A stretch of DNA of 64,000 nucleotides from Vibrio sp. SCSIO 43137 (GCF_028201475.1 NZ_CP116384.1:1-64000); one strand, 5' to 3'; numbered from the stretch's first letter, positions 1 through 9,233 are shown. Notes: generated from the letters alone by a model not told the origin. A program made the numbers and translations.

Positions 1-119
1 TAATCGTAATGGGCTGAAAAGTGTGGCCTGTTTTCAGTTTATTCTCTATAAGCTATGTCAGACAAGCAACCACCGTAATTTAGTTAAGAATTTACATGCT
101 TCCGGTTGCGGTTATCTCC

Positions 120-138
120 TTGATCATTGATCCGTACC
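120..138 (+). promoter_or_regulatory. RctB-type binding site 1
   Basis: TTGATCATTGATCCGTACC. It shares TTGATCAT and TCCGT, with the same spacing, with the sites at 191 and 247. A further GATC (CTTGATCTTAATCC) follows directly. Confidence 0.6.
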
Positions 139-190
139 TTGATCTTAATCCTAGCTATCTTTTATACCATGCTAATCTGTACTTTTACGC

Positions 191-209
191 TTGATCATCG
201 TTCCGTTAA
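191..209 (+). promoter_or_regulatory. RctB-type binding site 2
   Basis: TTGATCATCGTTCCGTTAA. It is the closest relative of the lone site at 17783 (18 of 19 bases identical), so it defines the motif best. Confidence 0.65.
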
Positions 210-229
210 GCTGGTTTTTATCTGAAAGC

Positions 230-264
230 ATGATCAAGAGGCTACCTTGATCATCTTTCCGTAC
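230..264 (+). promoter_or_regulatory. RctB 12-mer followed by RctB-type site 3
   Basis: ATGATCAAGAGG at 230-241 resembles the chromosome II origin 12-mer iteron. It is followed after five bases by TTGATCATCTTTCCGTAC at 247-264. The two GATC sites are close and in opposite motif orientation, as expected for a control element. Confidence 0.6.
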
Positions 265-365
265 AGTGGTGTGAATTCCGGATAATGTTTAATAGTTGTT
301 AATATCAAAATTACACTCTCCGTACTTTATACAGTTAAATATATCGTTCCGTTAAATTAATCCTT

Positions 366-378
366 TTTACAGTGTAAA
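366..378. promoter_or_regulatory. parS2 centromere-like site beside parA2
   Basis: Perfect palindrome TTTACAGTGTAAA, matching the chromosome II ParB2 consensus TTTACANTGTAAA. A degenerate second copy (GTGACACTGTAAT) follows at about 382-394. It lies about 200 bases upstream of parA2, so it could serve both as centromere and in autoregulation. Confidence 0.8.
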
Positions 379-532
379 TAAGTGACACTGTAATAAATTA
401 AATCTGAGAGAAAATGAACAACATTTGTCTGGCTATATAAAGTTAATTTTGACCGTTTTATAGCCGTTTTGATCTGTATTTTAATGATATTATGCTCAGA
501 AATTAACGTTCAGCTATTTATTGTTTTTTCAT

Positions 533-538
533 TATAAT
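533..538 (+). promoter_or_regulatory. Candidate -10 box for parAB
   Basis: Perfect TATAAT about 44 bases upstream of the parA2 start codon. The -35 region about 17-18 bases upstream is weak (TTCAGC-like). Confidence 0.45.
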
Positions 539-581
539 GCTGTACAATCCGGATTAGACTTTCTCAAAAGGGTATTAGTTG

Positions 582-1799
582 ATGAAACGGGATAAAACTA
601 TAAATAATCTATATGAGCTGGCTGAACAGACAAAACAAGTTCAGGCAGACCGGATTGAAATAGTATTGGAAGAGAGAAGTGACGATCATTTTCCTCCTAT
701 GTCTAAGGCATTGATGGAGACTCGTTCGGGGCTAACCAGACGTAAACTGGACGACGCTATCAGCCAACTTGAAGAGAGTGGTCATCAGTTTACTAAAAAC
801 AATGCTAACCATTATTCTATTTCACTGACTGAAGCACATATGCTAATGGACGCGGCTAAAGTGCCGGCATTTCATGAGCGTAAACAGAGTGTTTCTAATA
901 AACCTTGGGTGATTAATGTTCAGAACCAGAAGGGCGGAACCGGCAAGTCAATGTCTGCGGTTCATCTTGCAGCCTGTCTGGCGCTTAATTTGGATAAGCG
1001 TTACCGCATCTGTTTGATCGACCTTGACCCACAAGGCTCGTTGCGTCTGTTCCTTAATCCGCAAATCAGTATGGATGATCACGATAATATCTATTCTGCT
1101 GTAGATGTCATGCTGGAGAATGTGCCTGAGGGGACGGTCATCGACAGGGAGTTTCTTAACAAAAATGTCTTGCTTCCGACCCAGTACCCTAACTTAAAAA
1201 CCATCTCTGCTTTCCCTGAAGATGCTATGTTTAATGCGGAAGCGTGGCAGTATCTGTCAGAGAACCAATCACTTGATATTGTTAAGCTTCTGAAAGAGAA
1301 CCTGATCGATAAGATCGCTGAAGATTTTGACATCATAATGATTGATACTGGTCCTCACGTCGATCCTCTGGTATGGAATGCAATGTACGCATCCAATGCG
1401 TTACTTATTCCTTGTGCCGCCAAGCGTCTGGACTGGGCATCAACGGTTAACTTTTTCCAGCATCTTCCAACTGTGTATGAAATGTTTCCGGAAGACTGGA
1501 AGGGGCTTGAGTTTGTCCGTCTGATGCCAACTATGTTCGAAGACGACAATAAAAAGCAGGTTTCAGTATTAACTGAGATGAACTACCTGCTAAATGAACA
1601 GGTAATGATGGCAACTATCCCGAGAAGCCGGGCGTTTGAAACTTGTGCTGACACCTACAGTACTGTATTTGACTTAACCGTTGGTGACTTTGAAGGTGGT
1701 AAGAAAACACTGGCCACCGCACAGGATGCAATACAGAAAAGTGCATTAGAATTAGAACGTGTTCTGCACAGTCATTGGAATTCACTAAACCAGGAGTAA
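582..1799 (+). CDS. parA2: ParA2 chromosome II partition ATPase
   Basis: Walker-type ATPase that, with ParB2 and parS2, segregates the chromosome II origin region. The protein is 405 aa. An N-terminal extension with an HTH-like segment (about residues 40-85) precedes the deviant Walker A motif KGGTGKS at about 117-123, then the LIDLDPQG and MIDTGP motifs of the P1/F-plasmid type (large ParA). I prefer ATG 582 over TTG 579: an AAAAGGG element lies upstream and the protein then begins MKRDKTI like other Vibrio ParA2 proteins. parB2 follows 6 bases after the stop, so the two form an operon. Position next to the origin sites makes the assignment firm. Confidence 0.95.
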   Translation: MKRDKTINNLYELAEQTKQVQADRIEIVLEERSDDHFPPMSKALMETRSGLTRRKLDDAISQLEESGHQFTKNNANHYSISLTEAHMLMDAAKVPAFHERKQSVSNKPWVINVQNQKGGTGKSMSAVHLAACLALNLDKRYRICLIDLDPQGSLRLFLNPQISMDDHDNIYSAVDVMLENVPEGTVIDREFLNKNVLLPTQYPNLKTISAFPEDAMFNAEAWQYLSENQSLDIVKLLKENLIDKIAEDFDIIMIDTGPHVDPLVWNAMYASNALLIPCAAKRLDWASTVNFFQHLPTVYEMFPEDWKGLEFVRLMPTMFEDDNKKQVSVLTEMNYLLNEQVMMATIPRSRAFETCADTYSTVFDLTVGDFEGGKKTLATAQDAIQKSALELERVLHSHWNSLNQE

Positions 1800-1805
1800 T
1801 GGTAA

Positions 1806-2789
1806 ATGGCAATTAAAACTTCTGAACTCAATGCCAAGTTATTTGGTAAGGCGAATAAGAGAAGAGCGACTACGCCTCAAGAGGCACAGAATGCCGCGAA
1901 GGATAAAGCTCAGGTCATCGAACTGGCGGTAGCCGGAAAGGACATGGTCAAATTTGAGCTGGTTCGTGTTGCGGCTGATAAAGTGGCATCTACCACTACG
2001 GTTTTTGATCAGAATGCCCGTGAACAATCTTTTCTGACGGAACACGCATTATCCGATGTGCTGGTTACGCTAAAAGAACGAGGTCAGCAATATCCGGCTG
2101 TCGGCCGATATGGTAAAGATGGTGTTATTGAAGTCCTTGACGGTAGCCGCCGTCGCATGTCGTGTATTCTGGCTGAGAAAGATTTTCTTATCTATGTTGC
2201 TGAAGGCATCGGAACCGAAGAGGCTAAGTTTCTTTCTGACGTAGCTAATGCCCACAAGCCTTTATCTCTTTATGAGCGTGGTAGAGAGATGTTGGTGAAA
2301 CTGGAAAGCGGTGACGCAGAAGACCAAAAAGCGTTGGCTAAGATGTTCCAGTGTAGCGAAGCGATTGTTAGCGGAGCACTTAAAGCAGCATCTCTGCCAT
2401 TGCCTCTTTTGCAATCTTACCCGAATGTAAGTGAGCTTGGTCGTCCTACTATTGTTAAGCTGCATAAGCAATTTAATGAGTTAGATGATAAGTCTAAACA
2501 GTTGCTGCTTAGCAAATGCAGCGAGAATGACGAACATGTATGGCAGCGTAGTTCTGCCTCCGGTGTTGCCAGAATTACCAAAGAGGTTTCTGAGCAGATT
2601 GAAGGCTGGATTTCTGAAATGTTGCCTAAGCAGGCTGAGACTTCGTCCAAGACTGAGTTAGTAAAAGGCAGAGCCCATTACACCAGAAAGGGCAGCAATC
2701 TTGCTCTTCAACTGAAGAAAGTTGATGACACGACTATGCAGGAAATTCTCTCTTTCATTGAGTCAAAAGATGAAATAGAAATTATCTGA
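1806..2789 (+). CDS. parB2: ParB2 chromosome II centromere-binding protein
   Basis: Binds parS2 sites and stimulates ParA2. The protein is 327 aa. A lysine- and arginine-rich N terminus is followed by the ParB nuclease-like/CTPase domain with the arginine motif GSRRR (about residue 114) and a central HTH (about 177-200, around QCSEAIVSGALKAASLP). The C-terminal third would hold the dimerisation part. It follows parA2 by 6 bases with the ribosome site GGAG inside the parA2 end, consistent with coupled translation. A strong terminator follows. Its likely targets are visible at 366 and 5151-5213. Confidence 0.95.
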   Translation: MAIKTSELNAKLFGKANKRRATTPQEAQNAAKDKAQVIELAVAGKDMVKFELVRVAADKVASTTTVFDQNAREQSFLTEHALSDVLVTLKERGQQYPAVGRYGKDGVIEVLDGSRRRMSCILAEKDFLIYVAEGIGTEEAKFLSDVANAHKPLSLYERGREMLVKLESGDAEDQKALAKMFQCSEAIVSGALKAASLPLPLLQSYPNVSELGRPTIVKLHKQFNELDDKSKQLLLSKCSENDEHVWQRSSASGVARITKEVSEQIEGWISEMLPKQAETSSKTELVKGRAHYTRKGSNLALQLKKVDDTTMQEILSFIESKDEIEII

Positions 2790-2794
2790 CCTGA

Positions 2795-2819
2795 AAAAAG
2801 CCGCATTAGCGGCTTTTTT
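2795..2819 (+). terminator. Terminator of parAB
   Basis: GC-rich hairpin AAAGCCGC-ATTA-GCGGCTTT followed by a run of T, directly after the parB2 stop. Confidence 0.9.
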
Positions 2820-2835
2820 CATCTCTGTGATACCA

Positions 2836-3100
2836 TATACCCAAATAACCTCAATATACTTTTTCAGCGAGAATATATTGGCTTCATATTAAGGCACTGA
2901 TTTGAAGCCATAGTTATTCTACGGTGAGGATCAGTAACACAGGGCAGGAGCCAATATAACTCGCCCTTTGGGAGCGCATCAAGGCGCCCATTTCTGTGTC
3001 AGATAACTTTGAAAGGGAGTGCCATTCCTACAGTTATCTTCCTTGAATTGAACACCTTGATGCAGCTCTGAATCCTGTATCTCGAGGTCACTTGGGTATA
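2836..3100. repeat. MITE-like intergenic repeat, full copy
   Basis: 265-bp non-coding element bounded by 17-bp imperfect terminal inverted repeats: TATACCCAAATAACCTC at 2836-2852 and GAGGTCACTTGGGTATA at 3084-3100 (15 of 17 match). Inside are TGGCTTC (2879) and GAAGCCA forming a smaller hairpin, and the core ATTAAGGC..GAAGCCATAG that recurs at 13524 and 13656. No ORF is visible. It fills the parB2-tmcA gap and looks like a non-autonomous palindromic element. Confidence 0.75.
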
Positions 3101-3131
3101 AGTTGATTACGATAAAACGGGCTTCCAATCT

Positions 3132-5150
3132 ATGAACTTGCTGCTACAACAATTATTTAAACTCACTCTGATGGCGGAGCAACAGAATCACCGCTTTCTG
3201 GTTCGCCTGAAAGGGAGCATTGAGTGGCAACAAGCGTTAGTGAGTCAGTTTGCTCAGCTGAAACATTACTCTGACGTCATTACCTTAGGAACTGTCTCAA
3301 TAGACGGTGCTATGGCGTTAAATTATAAGCAGGGGAGTGCCGTTCTCGGTATGGAGTCTGACTGCCTGTTCTATGACTCTTCAGGCGGGTTTGATGCTAA
3401 CAGCTTTACCGCGGCATCAGGCACATTAAAGGGTGGGGGAGTGATGTTTATAAACTTTACCCATCAGGGAACTGTTGCCTGTGACTGGATTGAGCAGCAA
3501 CTGGCAAACGCTATCTGTATTGAACAGGATAGTCAGGAGTTTAAACAACCTAACCCTATTGCAGAGCAACAAACTTTGGCGCCCTTTTATGAGCAGAAAA
3601 AGGCAGTTGAACTAATCAAGAAAGTTGCCACAGGACACCGTAAGCGGCCGTTAGTACTAACCGCAGACAGAGGAAGGGGAAAGAGTTCTGCGCTAGGCAT
3701 CGCGGCAGCTACACTGATGAAAGAACGAAATATCCGTATCCTGATAACGGCTCCTGCTCGCAAAGCGGTAGACCCCTTGTTTAAGCACGCTATTCAATTG
3801 TTGCCTGACACCTGTGTGACAGATAAAAACAGCATTCGGCTGGCAGACTCGTCTCTCTCGTTTGTCTCTCCTGATGAACTTGAACTGGATAAACATGACT
3901 GTGATCTACTTATGATCGATGAAGCGGCAGCCATTCCCCTGCCTTTGCTTATATCTCTGACCAGCCGCTACCACAGAACGGTATTTTCCAGCACAGTACA
4001 TGGTTATGAAGGTTGTGGTCGTGGATTCACGGTGAAGTTCTATCCCTGGCTTGATAAGCATAATCCCGGCTGGAAAGGGGAGCATCTGAGTCAGGCTATT
4101 CGCTGGAACGAAAATGATCCGCTGGAAAGTTGGGTGTTTCAATCGTTTCTGCTTAATGCTGAATTGTCGCCACTTAATTTGTCAGCAGAAGCGTCGCAGC
4201 AAAAAGCTGACTTTCAGTTAATTCCCAAGCAGCAATTGTTGAATAAGCCAGCACTGCTTACAGACTGTTTTTCTTTGTTGGTTAACGCTCATTATCAAAC
4301 CACACCAAATGACTTGATGCAGCTACTTGAAGATGATTCTGTACATCTGTTTACCTCTTCTATTGGTGAGCAATTAGTCGGTTGTGTTATTGCTAAACAG
4401 GAAGGCGGGATCAACGGAAGGCTTGTCGACGATATTACCTGCGGAGTGAGGCGGCCAAAAGGGCATTTAGTACCGGCATTAATAGCGAGTCAGATGGGAA
4501 TGAGCAACGCACTTAAATGCAAAGGCTTACGCATTATGCGGATTGCTGTTTCTCCGCAACTTCAGAACAAAGGCTTTGGAACAGAGCTTATTCAACAGCT
4601 TTATGATCAAAATCCTTTAGGTGTTGACTACCTCTCCACCAGCTATGGTGTGACCGCTGAACTGTTTAGCTTTTGGCAAAACAACAGTTTTGAACCCGTC
4701 AAGCTGGGTAGCCGACGTGACCATGCCAGCGGAACGCACTCACTGTTGATGCTGCGGGTGATTAGAGCCAACGCCTGGCATCAAGCTGCATTTGATTACT
4801 TTATGCCAAACTTAATTTCTCTGTTGCCGGATACTTTTTCACAGCTTGATCCTAAGCTTGTTATCGCTTTACTAAGGGGCCGTTGCCATAAACGACAGCC
4901 TCTACCAGAGAACTATTCCGCTTTGATACGCTTATATGCTCAGGGAGGCAGTAGCTATGAAAGTGCCTTTTTTGCATTACAAGCCTTATTATTAGATACC
5001 CTGACGAACAACCGAACACAGCCATCGCCTCTGTTAGTCAGTAAAATACTGCAAAGAAAAAGCTGGGCGCAAATTAGCAGCGAGTATCAGCTCACTGGTC
5101 GAAAACAGTCTGAAGCTGAAGTCAGAAAATCCCTTCTAAGCCTACTCTAA
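3132..5150 (+). CDS. tmcA: TmcA tRNA(Met) cytidine acetyltransferase
   Basis: ATP- and acetyl-CoA-dependent N4-acetylation of the wobble cytidine of elongator tRNA-Met, which keeps AUA from being misread. The protein is 672 aa, normal for the family. It has an N-terminal DUF1726-type region, an RNA-helicase-like domain with Walker A TADRGRGKSS (about 178-187) and MIDEAAAIP as Walker B, a GNAT acetyltransferase core (VSPQLQNKGFGTEL binds acetyl-CoA), and a C-terminal tRNA-binding part. The start is supported because 14 residues precede the point where the E. coli protein aligns, as there. The stop is immediately followed by the parS2 cluster. Confidence 0.95.
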   Translation: MNLLLQQLFKLTLMAEQQNHRFLVRLKGSIEWQQALVSQFAQLKHYSDVITLGTVSIDGAMALNYKQGSAVLGMESDCLFYDSSGGFDANSFTAASGTLKGGGVMFINFTHQGTVACDWIEQQLANAICIEQDSQEFKQPNPIAEQQTLAPFYEQKKAVELIKKVATGHRKRPLVLTADRGRGKSSALGIAAATLMKERNIRILITAPARKAVDPLFKHAIQLLPDTCVTDKNSIRLADSSLSFVSPDELELDKHDCDLLMIDEAAAIPLPLLISLTSRYHRTVFSSTVHGYEGCGRGFTVKFYPWLDKHNPGWKGEHLSQAIRWNENDPLESWVFQSFLLNAELSPLNLSAEASQQKADFQLIPKQQLLNKPALLTDCFSLLVNAHYQTTPNDLMQLLEDDSVHLFTSSIGEQLVGCVIAKQEGGINGRLVDDITCGVRRPKGHLVPALIASQMGMSNALKCKGLRIMRIAVSPQLQNKGFGTELIQQLYDQNPLGVDYLSTSYGVTAELFSFWQNNSFEPVKLGSRRDHASGTHSLLMLRVIRANAWHQAAFDYFMPNLISLLPDTFSQLDPKLVIALLRGRCHKRQPLPENYSALIRLYAQGGSSYESAFFALQALLLDTLTNNRTQPSPLLVSKILQRKSWAQISSEYQLTGRKQSEAEVRKSLLSLL

Positions 5151-5213
5151 TTTACACTGTAAACAGGGTAGGGCATTTACAGTGTAAATTAAGCAAACGG
5201 TTTACACTGTAAA
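5151..5213. promoter_or_regulatory. parS2 cluster of three perfect sites
   Basis: TTTACACTGTAAA at 5151-5163, TTTACAGTGTAAA at 5176-5188 and TTTACACTGTAAA at 5201-5213, evenly spaced 25 bases start to start. All match the chromosome II consensus. A half site (TTTTACAGTGACC) follows near 5250. The even spacing of about 2.4 helical turns suggests cooperative ParB2 loading. Beyond the sites I see no gene up to 5348. Confidence 0.9.
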
Positions 5214-5347
5214 TTATTCAAAATAGATCACTCATTACAATTTAGATTTTTTACAGTGACCAGAGCCTAAATTTTACGCAAACTTTCACAAAATGTTACA
5301 TACTTTAGATAGACTGATTCAGGAATTCAACTTGAGCTTTATGTGAA

Positions 5348-7042
5348 ATGTGGAAAGAACTTACCAGATTAGCTGACGATTCAAACAGTGTTATTGCACA
5401 ACTCCCGCAGGGTGAAGAGGTTGGGCCGACTTTTAGTACCAGTGGGCTTGAACAGGTGCTTGCTTCCCTTGGCGCTGTGGCCTTTTTCTATGATGATGAG
5501 GCAGCAAATCAGTTTGTAAGAGCTGCAAAAGAAAATAAAAAAGCCGCTTATGACGGTGTAACGGTCGCCATCAAAAAGAATTCCGAAGTATCGGTGGCCA
5601 TCACTGACCACGATATGCTCGCTACTATGACCGTCACAGGTGCGTATGGCGGTAAGCCTCTGAGCGGACCTGAGGTGCTCAGGGCATTAGCGGAAGCACA
5701 TGTAACAAAAGGCATCAATAAACTCGCTTTAAAGAAAGTATTGTCTGTCAGCAGCACCCTTGCCGCAGGTGAAACTTTTGAACAGCCTGTTGCCGTAGGC
5801 ACTCCGGCCAAGCACGGTAAGGATGCTCAGTTTATCCCTTTAGTCGATGATGTTAATGACAGAGTGCTGGCTCCTCAGGAGAGTGATGAGAAGACTCATA
5901 AAGTGGATATGCGAGACTTAGGGGAAACCATTACCGTTGGTGTGGGCGAAACTTTGATGAAAAGAGTCCCTGCAACTAAAGGGACTCCCGGCTGTACCGT
6001 TATGGGAGCCGTACTGCATCCAAAGGCGGGTAAAGATACTCCGCTGAAAGAAGGCAAAGGTTCAGTCTACGATAAAAAAGATCCAAACCTGCTTCGCTCG
6101 TCCAATCCCGGTATGCCTCTGATTAAGAAAAACAGTGTGGATGTCGACCCTGCACTTAGCCTGACTAATATTGATGTAACTACCGGCCACGTTAAATTTA
6201 AGGGCAGTGTCGTGGTTTCCGGCAATATTGAACCGGGAATGGTGGTCAGGGCGACGGGCTCATTAACCGTTGGCGGCTTTATTGAGTCTGCCGATGTACA
6301 AGCTCAGGAAGATATTATTGTCGGAAAAGGTATTATCGGCCATGCGGTAGACGACGGGGAAGAGAAAGCCTGCGTGGTAAAAACTAACGGCAGCATCAAA
6401 TCTAAGTATGCTCAGTACGCCTTCCTTCAGGCAACCAATGATATCAATCTGGAGCTTCACTGTATGAATAGTACAGTGATGTGTGCCGGAAACTTAACTG
6501 TTCTGGATAGCACGGAGAAAAAAGGTACTTTAGGTGGCGGTCTAGCGAAAGCAGGCGGAAATATTATTTGCGCTAACCTTGGTGTTGAAGGGGATACGGC
6601 AACAACGGTGCAGGCCTTTGTCCGTTATAACAAATACAAGCAAGGTATTAACGAATTAAAGGAAAGGTACCGGGTAGCTCAGGACAACACAATGGAAGCA
6701 GTGCGTGCTGAAATTGAGTTGAAGAAAACGCCGAAATCTGAACGTTCCGAAGAGAGTGTTATCGAACTTGAGCAGAAAAAAGCAGAGCTTAACAAGCGCA
6801 TGGAAGAGGCGAAGAATAAGCTGGAAAATGCCGAAGCTGAGCTAAAACGACTGCTGGAAGTGAACACGGTTTCTGCCCGTAATCATGTCTATACCAGAGT
6901 CACGGTTCTGTTTGGTGATGAGACTGTGATTACTAAACGCGAGCATGCTGCCGCGCTATTTTCGTTTAACCAGTATGAGATTAAATGTCGCTCTATGGTT
7001 GAAGGGGTTGATGAGGATGAGGCTGAAGAGCAGGATTTGTAA
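5348..7042 (+). CDS. FapA-like (DUF342) polymer-associated protein
   Basis: The 564-aa protein has an N-terminal module (about 1-180), a central DUF342/FapA beta-helix-like region rich in glycine and valine (about 190-420; VKFKGSVVVSGNI, GSLTVGGFIESADV) and a charged coiled coil (about 430-530). There is no signal peptide. The family is often found near flagellar, chemotaxis or polymer genes; its biochemical role is poorly defined. It stands alone, convergent with the lap operon across a shared terminator. The start is chosen as the first ATG after the parS2 sites; no strong ribosome site distinguishes it. Confidence 0.8.
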   Translation: MWKELTRLADDSNSVIAQLPQGEEVGPTFSTSGLEQVLASLGAVAFFYDDEAANQFVRAAKENKKAAYDGVTVAIKKNSEVSVAITDHDMLATMTVTGAYGGKPLSGPEVLRALAEAHVTKGINKLALKKVLSVSSTLAAGETFEQPVAVGTPAKHGKDAQFIPLVDDVNDRVLAPQESDEKTHKVDMRDLGETITVGVGETLMKRVPATKGTPGCTVMGAVLHPKAGKDTPLKEGKGSVYDKKDPNLLRSSNPGMPLIKKNSVDVDPALSLTNIDVTTGHVKFKGSVVVSGNIEPGMVVRATGSLTVGGFIESADVQAQEDIIVGKGIIGHAVDDGEEKACVVKTNGSIKSKYAQYAFLQATNDINLELHCMNSTVMCAGNLTVLDSTEKKGTLGGGLAKAGGNIICANLGVEGDTATTVQAFVRYNKYKQGINELKERYRVAQDNTMEAVRAEIELKKTPKSERSEESVIELEQKKAELNKRMEEAKNKLENAEAELKRLLEVNTVSARNHVYTRVTVLFGDETVITKREHAAALFSFNQYEIKCRSMVEGVDEDEAEEQDL

Positions 7043-7064
7043 CTGCTTATTTATGGGTATAAAA

Positions 7065-7100
7065 AAACAGGCAGCGATTTTTTCGCTGCCTGTTTGCTTT
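7065..7100. terminator. Bidirectional terminator between fapA-like gene and lapB
   Basis: ACAGGCAGCGA / TCGCTGCCTGT stem, with an A run on the left and T-rich sequence on the right, so it can end both converging transcripts. Confidence 0.85.
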
Positions 7101-7118
7101 TCAGGGAAGAAAGCGGGA

Positions 7119-9233
7119 TTAGCTGACCGCTCTTACCTTTCCTTGTTTCAAGTCGTTAAGTACCTGCTGTTTTGGCCCGTCGGCAATAATGCAGCCCTTC
7201 TCCATTACAATAATACGGTCGACGATATCCAGCATGGATGTTTTGTGAGTGATAAGAATTAAGGTCTCGCTTTTCTTTAACTGAGCGAGCTGGTGCTTAA
7301 TATGCATTTCACTTCGGTTATCCATGGCACTGGTTGGTTCGTCAAGCAGCAGTACAGGAGGACGACCCAATAGGGCACGGGCTATAGAAACTGCCTGACG
7401 CTGTCCGCCTGAAAGTAATAAACCCCCTTCACCCACCTGACGCTCTAGTCCGGCCGGATCTTGCTGAGTAAACACGGTTACACCTGCGCGGTTAGCGGCG
7501 TCCATTACTTCGCGATCGTCAACCAGAGTCTGACCTAAGGTGATATTGTCACGGATCGAACCAAAGAACAGGGTGCTCTCCTGAGGAACACAGCCGATAT
7601 TACGTCTGACATCAACGTGGTGAAGTTGATTGATATCGGTATCATCGATACGTACATGTCCCTCAGTTGGCTGATATAGCCCCATAATAAGGCGTTCCAG
7701 AGTGGTTTTACCTGAACCGATCCGGCCGATAATAGCGACCTTTTCACCAGGGTTAATACGCAGGCTGAGATCTCTAATTGAGGCGATTGGTGCATCAGGG
7801 TAATGGAAGGTGACTTTGTCCAGCTCAATTTTTCCCTGAATGATCGGACGATGGATATAGCGTTTACCTTCTTCCTGTTCATCGGGCATAGACATAACCT
7901 GCTCGATAATGGTCATGGACGACTTTGCCTGATTGTAGCGGGTAGACAGCAGTGAAAGCTGTACAAGAGGCCCGATTGCACGGCCGCTAAGCATGGTGGC
8001 AGCAATCAGGCCACCCATGGTCAGCTCGCCGTCAGCAATCAGGTAAACACCGAGAATGATCATACCTACATTACAGGATTGCTGAACCAGACCTGCCATA
8101 TTCTGTATCGTATCCGTTATGCGGCGGCTCTTAATGTTCCAGTTCGCCATATGAGCAACAGCCTCCTCCCAGCGATACTGGAACTGGCTTTGTGCCCCGA
8201 ATAGCTTAACGGACTCCAGTCCTGCAAGACTCTCGATCAGGTTGGCGTATTTCTGCGATGCTAAGCGTGAGCCCTCTTCAATACTTTTTCTCAGTGGTCC
8301 CTGAATCAACAGTGAGTGGATAATCAGAACCACAACACCGACAATAGGGATAATCACCAGATTACCGGCCATAAGCCAGATTACCAGCAAAAACAGCAGG
8401 GCAAACGGCAGATCGATCAAGGCAGAGATGGTCGCCGAAGTAAAGAACTCACGGATGGATTCAAACTCCTGCAAATGGCGGGCAAAAGCACCAACAGAAG
8501 GCGGACGTGATTCCATACGGATCCCCATCACCTTGCTGAACAGTTTTGAAGAGATCAGAACATCGGATTTCTTTCCTGCTACGTCGATAAAGTAACTTCT
8601 TAGTAGTTTCAGGACAAAATCAAAAATAAACACCACAAAGATGCCGGAAGCGAGTACCCAAAGGGATTCAAAGGCAAGGTTGGGAACGACTTTGTCATAC
8701 ACCAGACGGGTAAATAGTGGTGCGGCTATGGCAAAAATATTGACCAGCAGCGACGCGATTAAGACGTCCCGGTAGATACGTTTGGACTCAAACAGTGTGC
8801 CCCAAAACCAGTGACCGTCACGCGTTTTCAGAATTTCCGGTGAGCGTTCATCATAGCGAAACTGCTTTTTAACCAGAAAGTAGCGGCCGGTATACTGACG
8901 TTTAAGATCTTCAATATGAATAGAGACCGGCATCATTTCCGAGTCGGCAGTGATCACCTCAGCTTCATGAGTCTCGTTGTTTACGCTGACCAGAACGCAG
9001 GCATCACCATCTTTTAACAACAGTACTGCCGGAAGGATCAGGTCAGAAATTTTCTCCAGCTCAGCGCGGTTTTCTTTGGCAACCAAGCCTGCCCGTTCGG
9101 CAGAACGGGGAAACAGGAAAGGAGTCAGGCGACCGTCTGACAGTGGCAGGCCGTTAATTAATGCGTCGGGCGAGTTCGCCAGGCCGTAGTATCTGCTGAC
9201 AAAAATCAGAGAGTTTAGTAATGGATCGTGCAT
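7119..9233 (-). CDS. lapB: LapB-type type I secretion ABC transporter
   Basis: Inner-membrane ATPase/permease that exports a large RTX-type adhesin together with LapC and a TolC-like partner. The protein is 704 aa. The N-terminal C39-like domain (about 1-130) has no catalytic cysteine (RYYGLANS in place of the peptidase motif), so it docks substrate rather than cleaving it. Transmembrane helices follow (about 155-430), then the nucleotide-binding domain with Walker A GRIGSGKTT, signature LSGGQRQA and Walker B VLLLDEP. It is the last gene of the lapC-lapG-lapD-lapB operon; 14 bases separate it from lapD, with AAAAGG as ribosome site. No adhesin gene lies in the window. Confidence 0.9.
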   Translation of the reverse strand: MHDPLLNSLIFVSRYYGLANSPDALINGLPLSDGRLTPFLFPRSAERAGLVAKENRAELEKISDLILPAVLLLKDGDACVLVSVNNETHEAEVITADSEMMPVSIHIEDLKRQYTGRYFLVKKQFRYDERSPEILKTRDGHWFWGTLFESKRIYRDVLIASLLVNIFAIAAPLFTRLVYDKVVPNLAFESLWVLASGIFVVFIFDFVLKLLRSYFIDVAGKKSDVLISSKLFSKVMGIRMESRPPSVGAFARHLQEFESIREFFTSATISALIDLPFALLFLLVIWLMAGNLVIIPIVGVVVLIIHSLLIQGPLRKSIEEGSRLASQKYANLIESLAGLESVKLFGAQSQFQYRWEEAVAHMANWNIKSRRITDTIQNMAGLVQQSCNVGMIILGVYLIADGELTMGGLIAATMLSGRAIGPLVQLSLLSTRYNQAKSSMTIIEQVMSMPDEQEEGKRYIHRPIIQGKIELDKVTFHYPDAPIASIRDLSLRINPGEKVAIIGRIGSGKTTLERLIMGLYQPTEGHVRIDDTDINQLHHVDVRRNIGCVPQESTLFFGSIRDNITLGQTLVDDREVMDAANRAGVTVFTQQDPAGLERQVGEGGLLLSGGQRQAVSIARALLGRPPVLLLDEPTSAMDNRSEMHIKHQLAQLKKSETLILITHKTSMLDIVDRIIVMEKGCIIADGPKQQVLNDLKQGKVRAVS

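Larger units (their letters stand above)
1..400. other. Chromosome II origin-proximal rctA/incompatibility-like region
   Basis: No convincing protein gene lies before parA. The stretch is AT-rich and carries GATC-containing sites of the form TTGATCATNNTTCCGT at 120-138, 191-209 and 247-264, one ATGATCAAGAGG 12-mer at 230-241, and a partial CGTTCCGTTAA at 345-355. In Vibrio, initiator RctB binds 12-mer iterons and longer 39-mers at the chromosome II origin, with Dam methylation of GATC governing binding. Position between parA2 and the missing rctB matches the negative-control rctA region rather than the core origin. Binding itself is inferred from the repeated pattern and the parAB neighbourhood. 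Confidence 0.75.

Noticed and set aside
326..336. Possible DnaA box (TTTATACAGTT)
   Set aside because: Two or more mismatches to TTATNCACA; not enough to claim a DnaA site.
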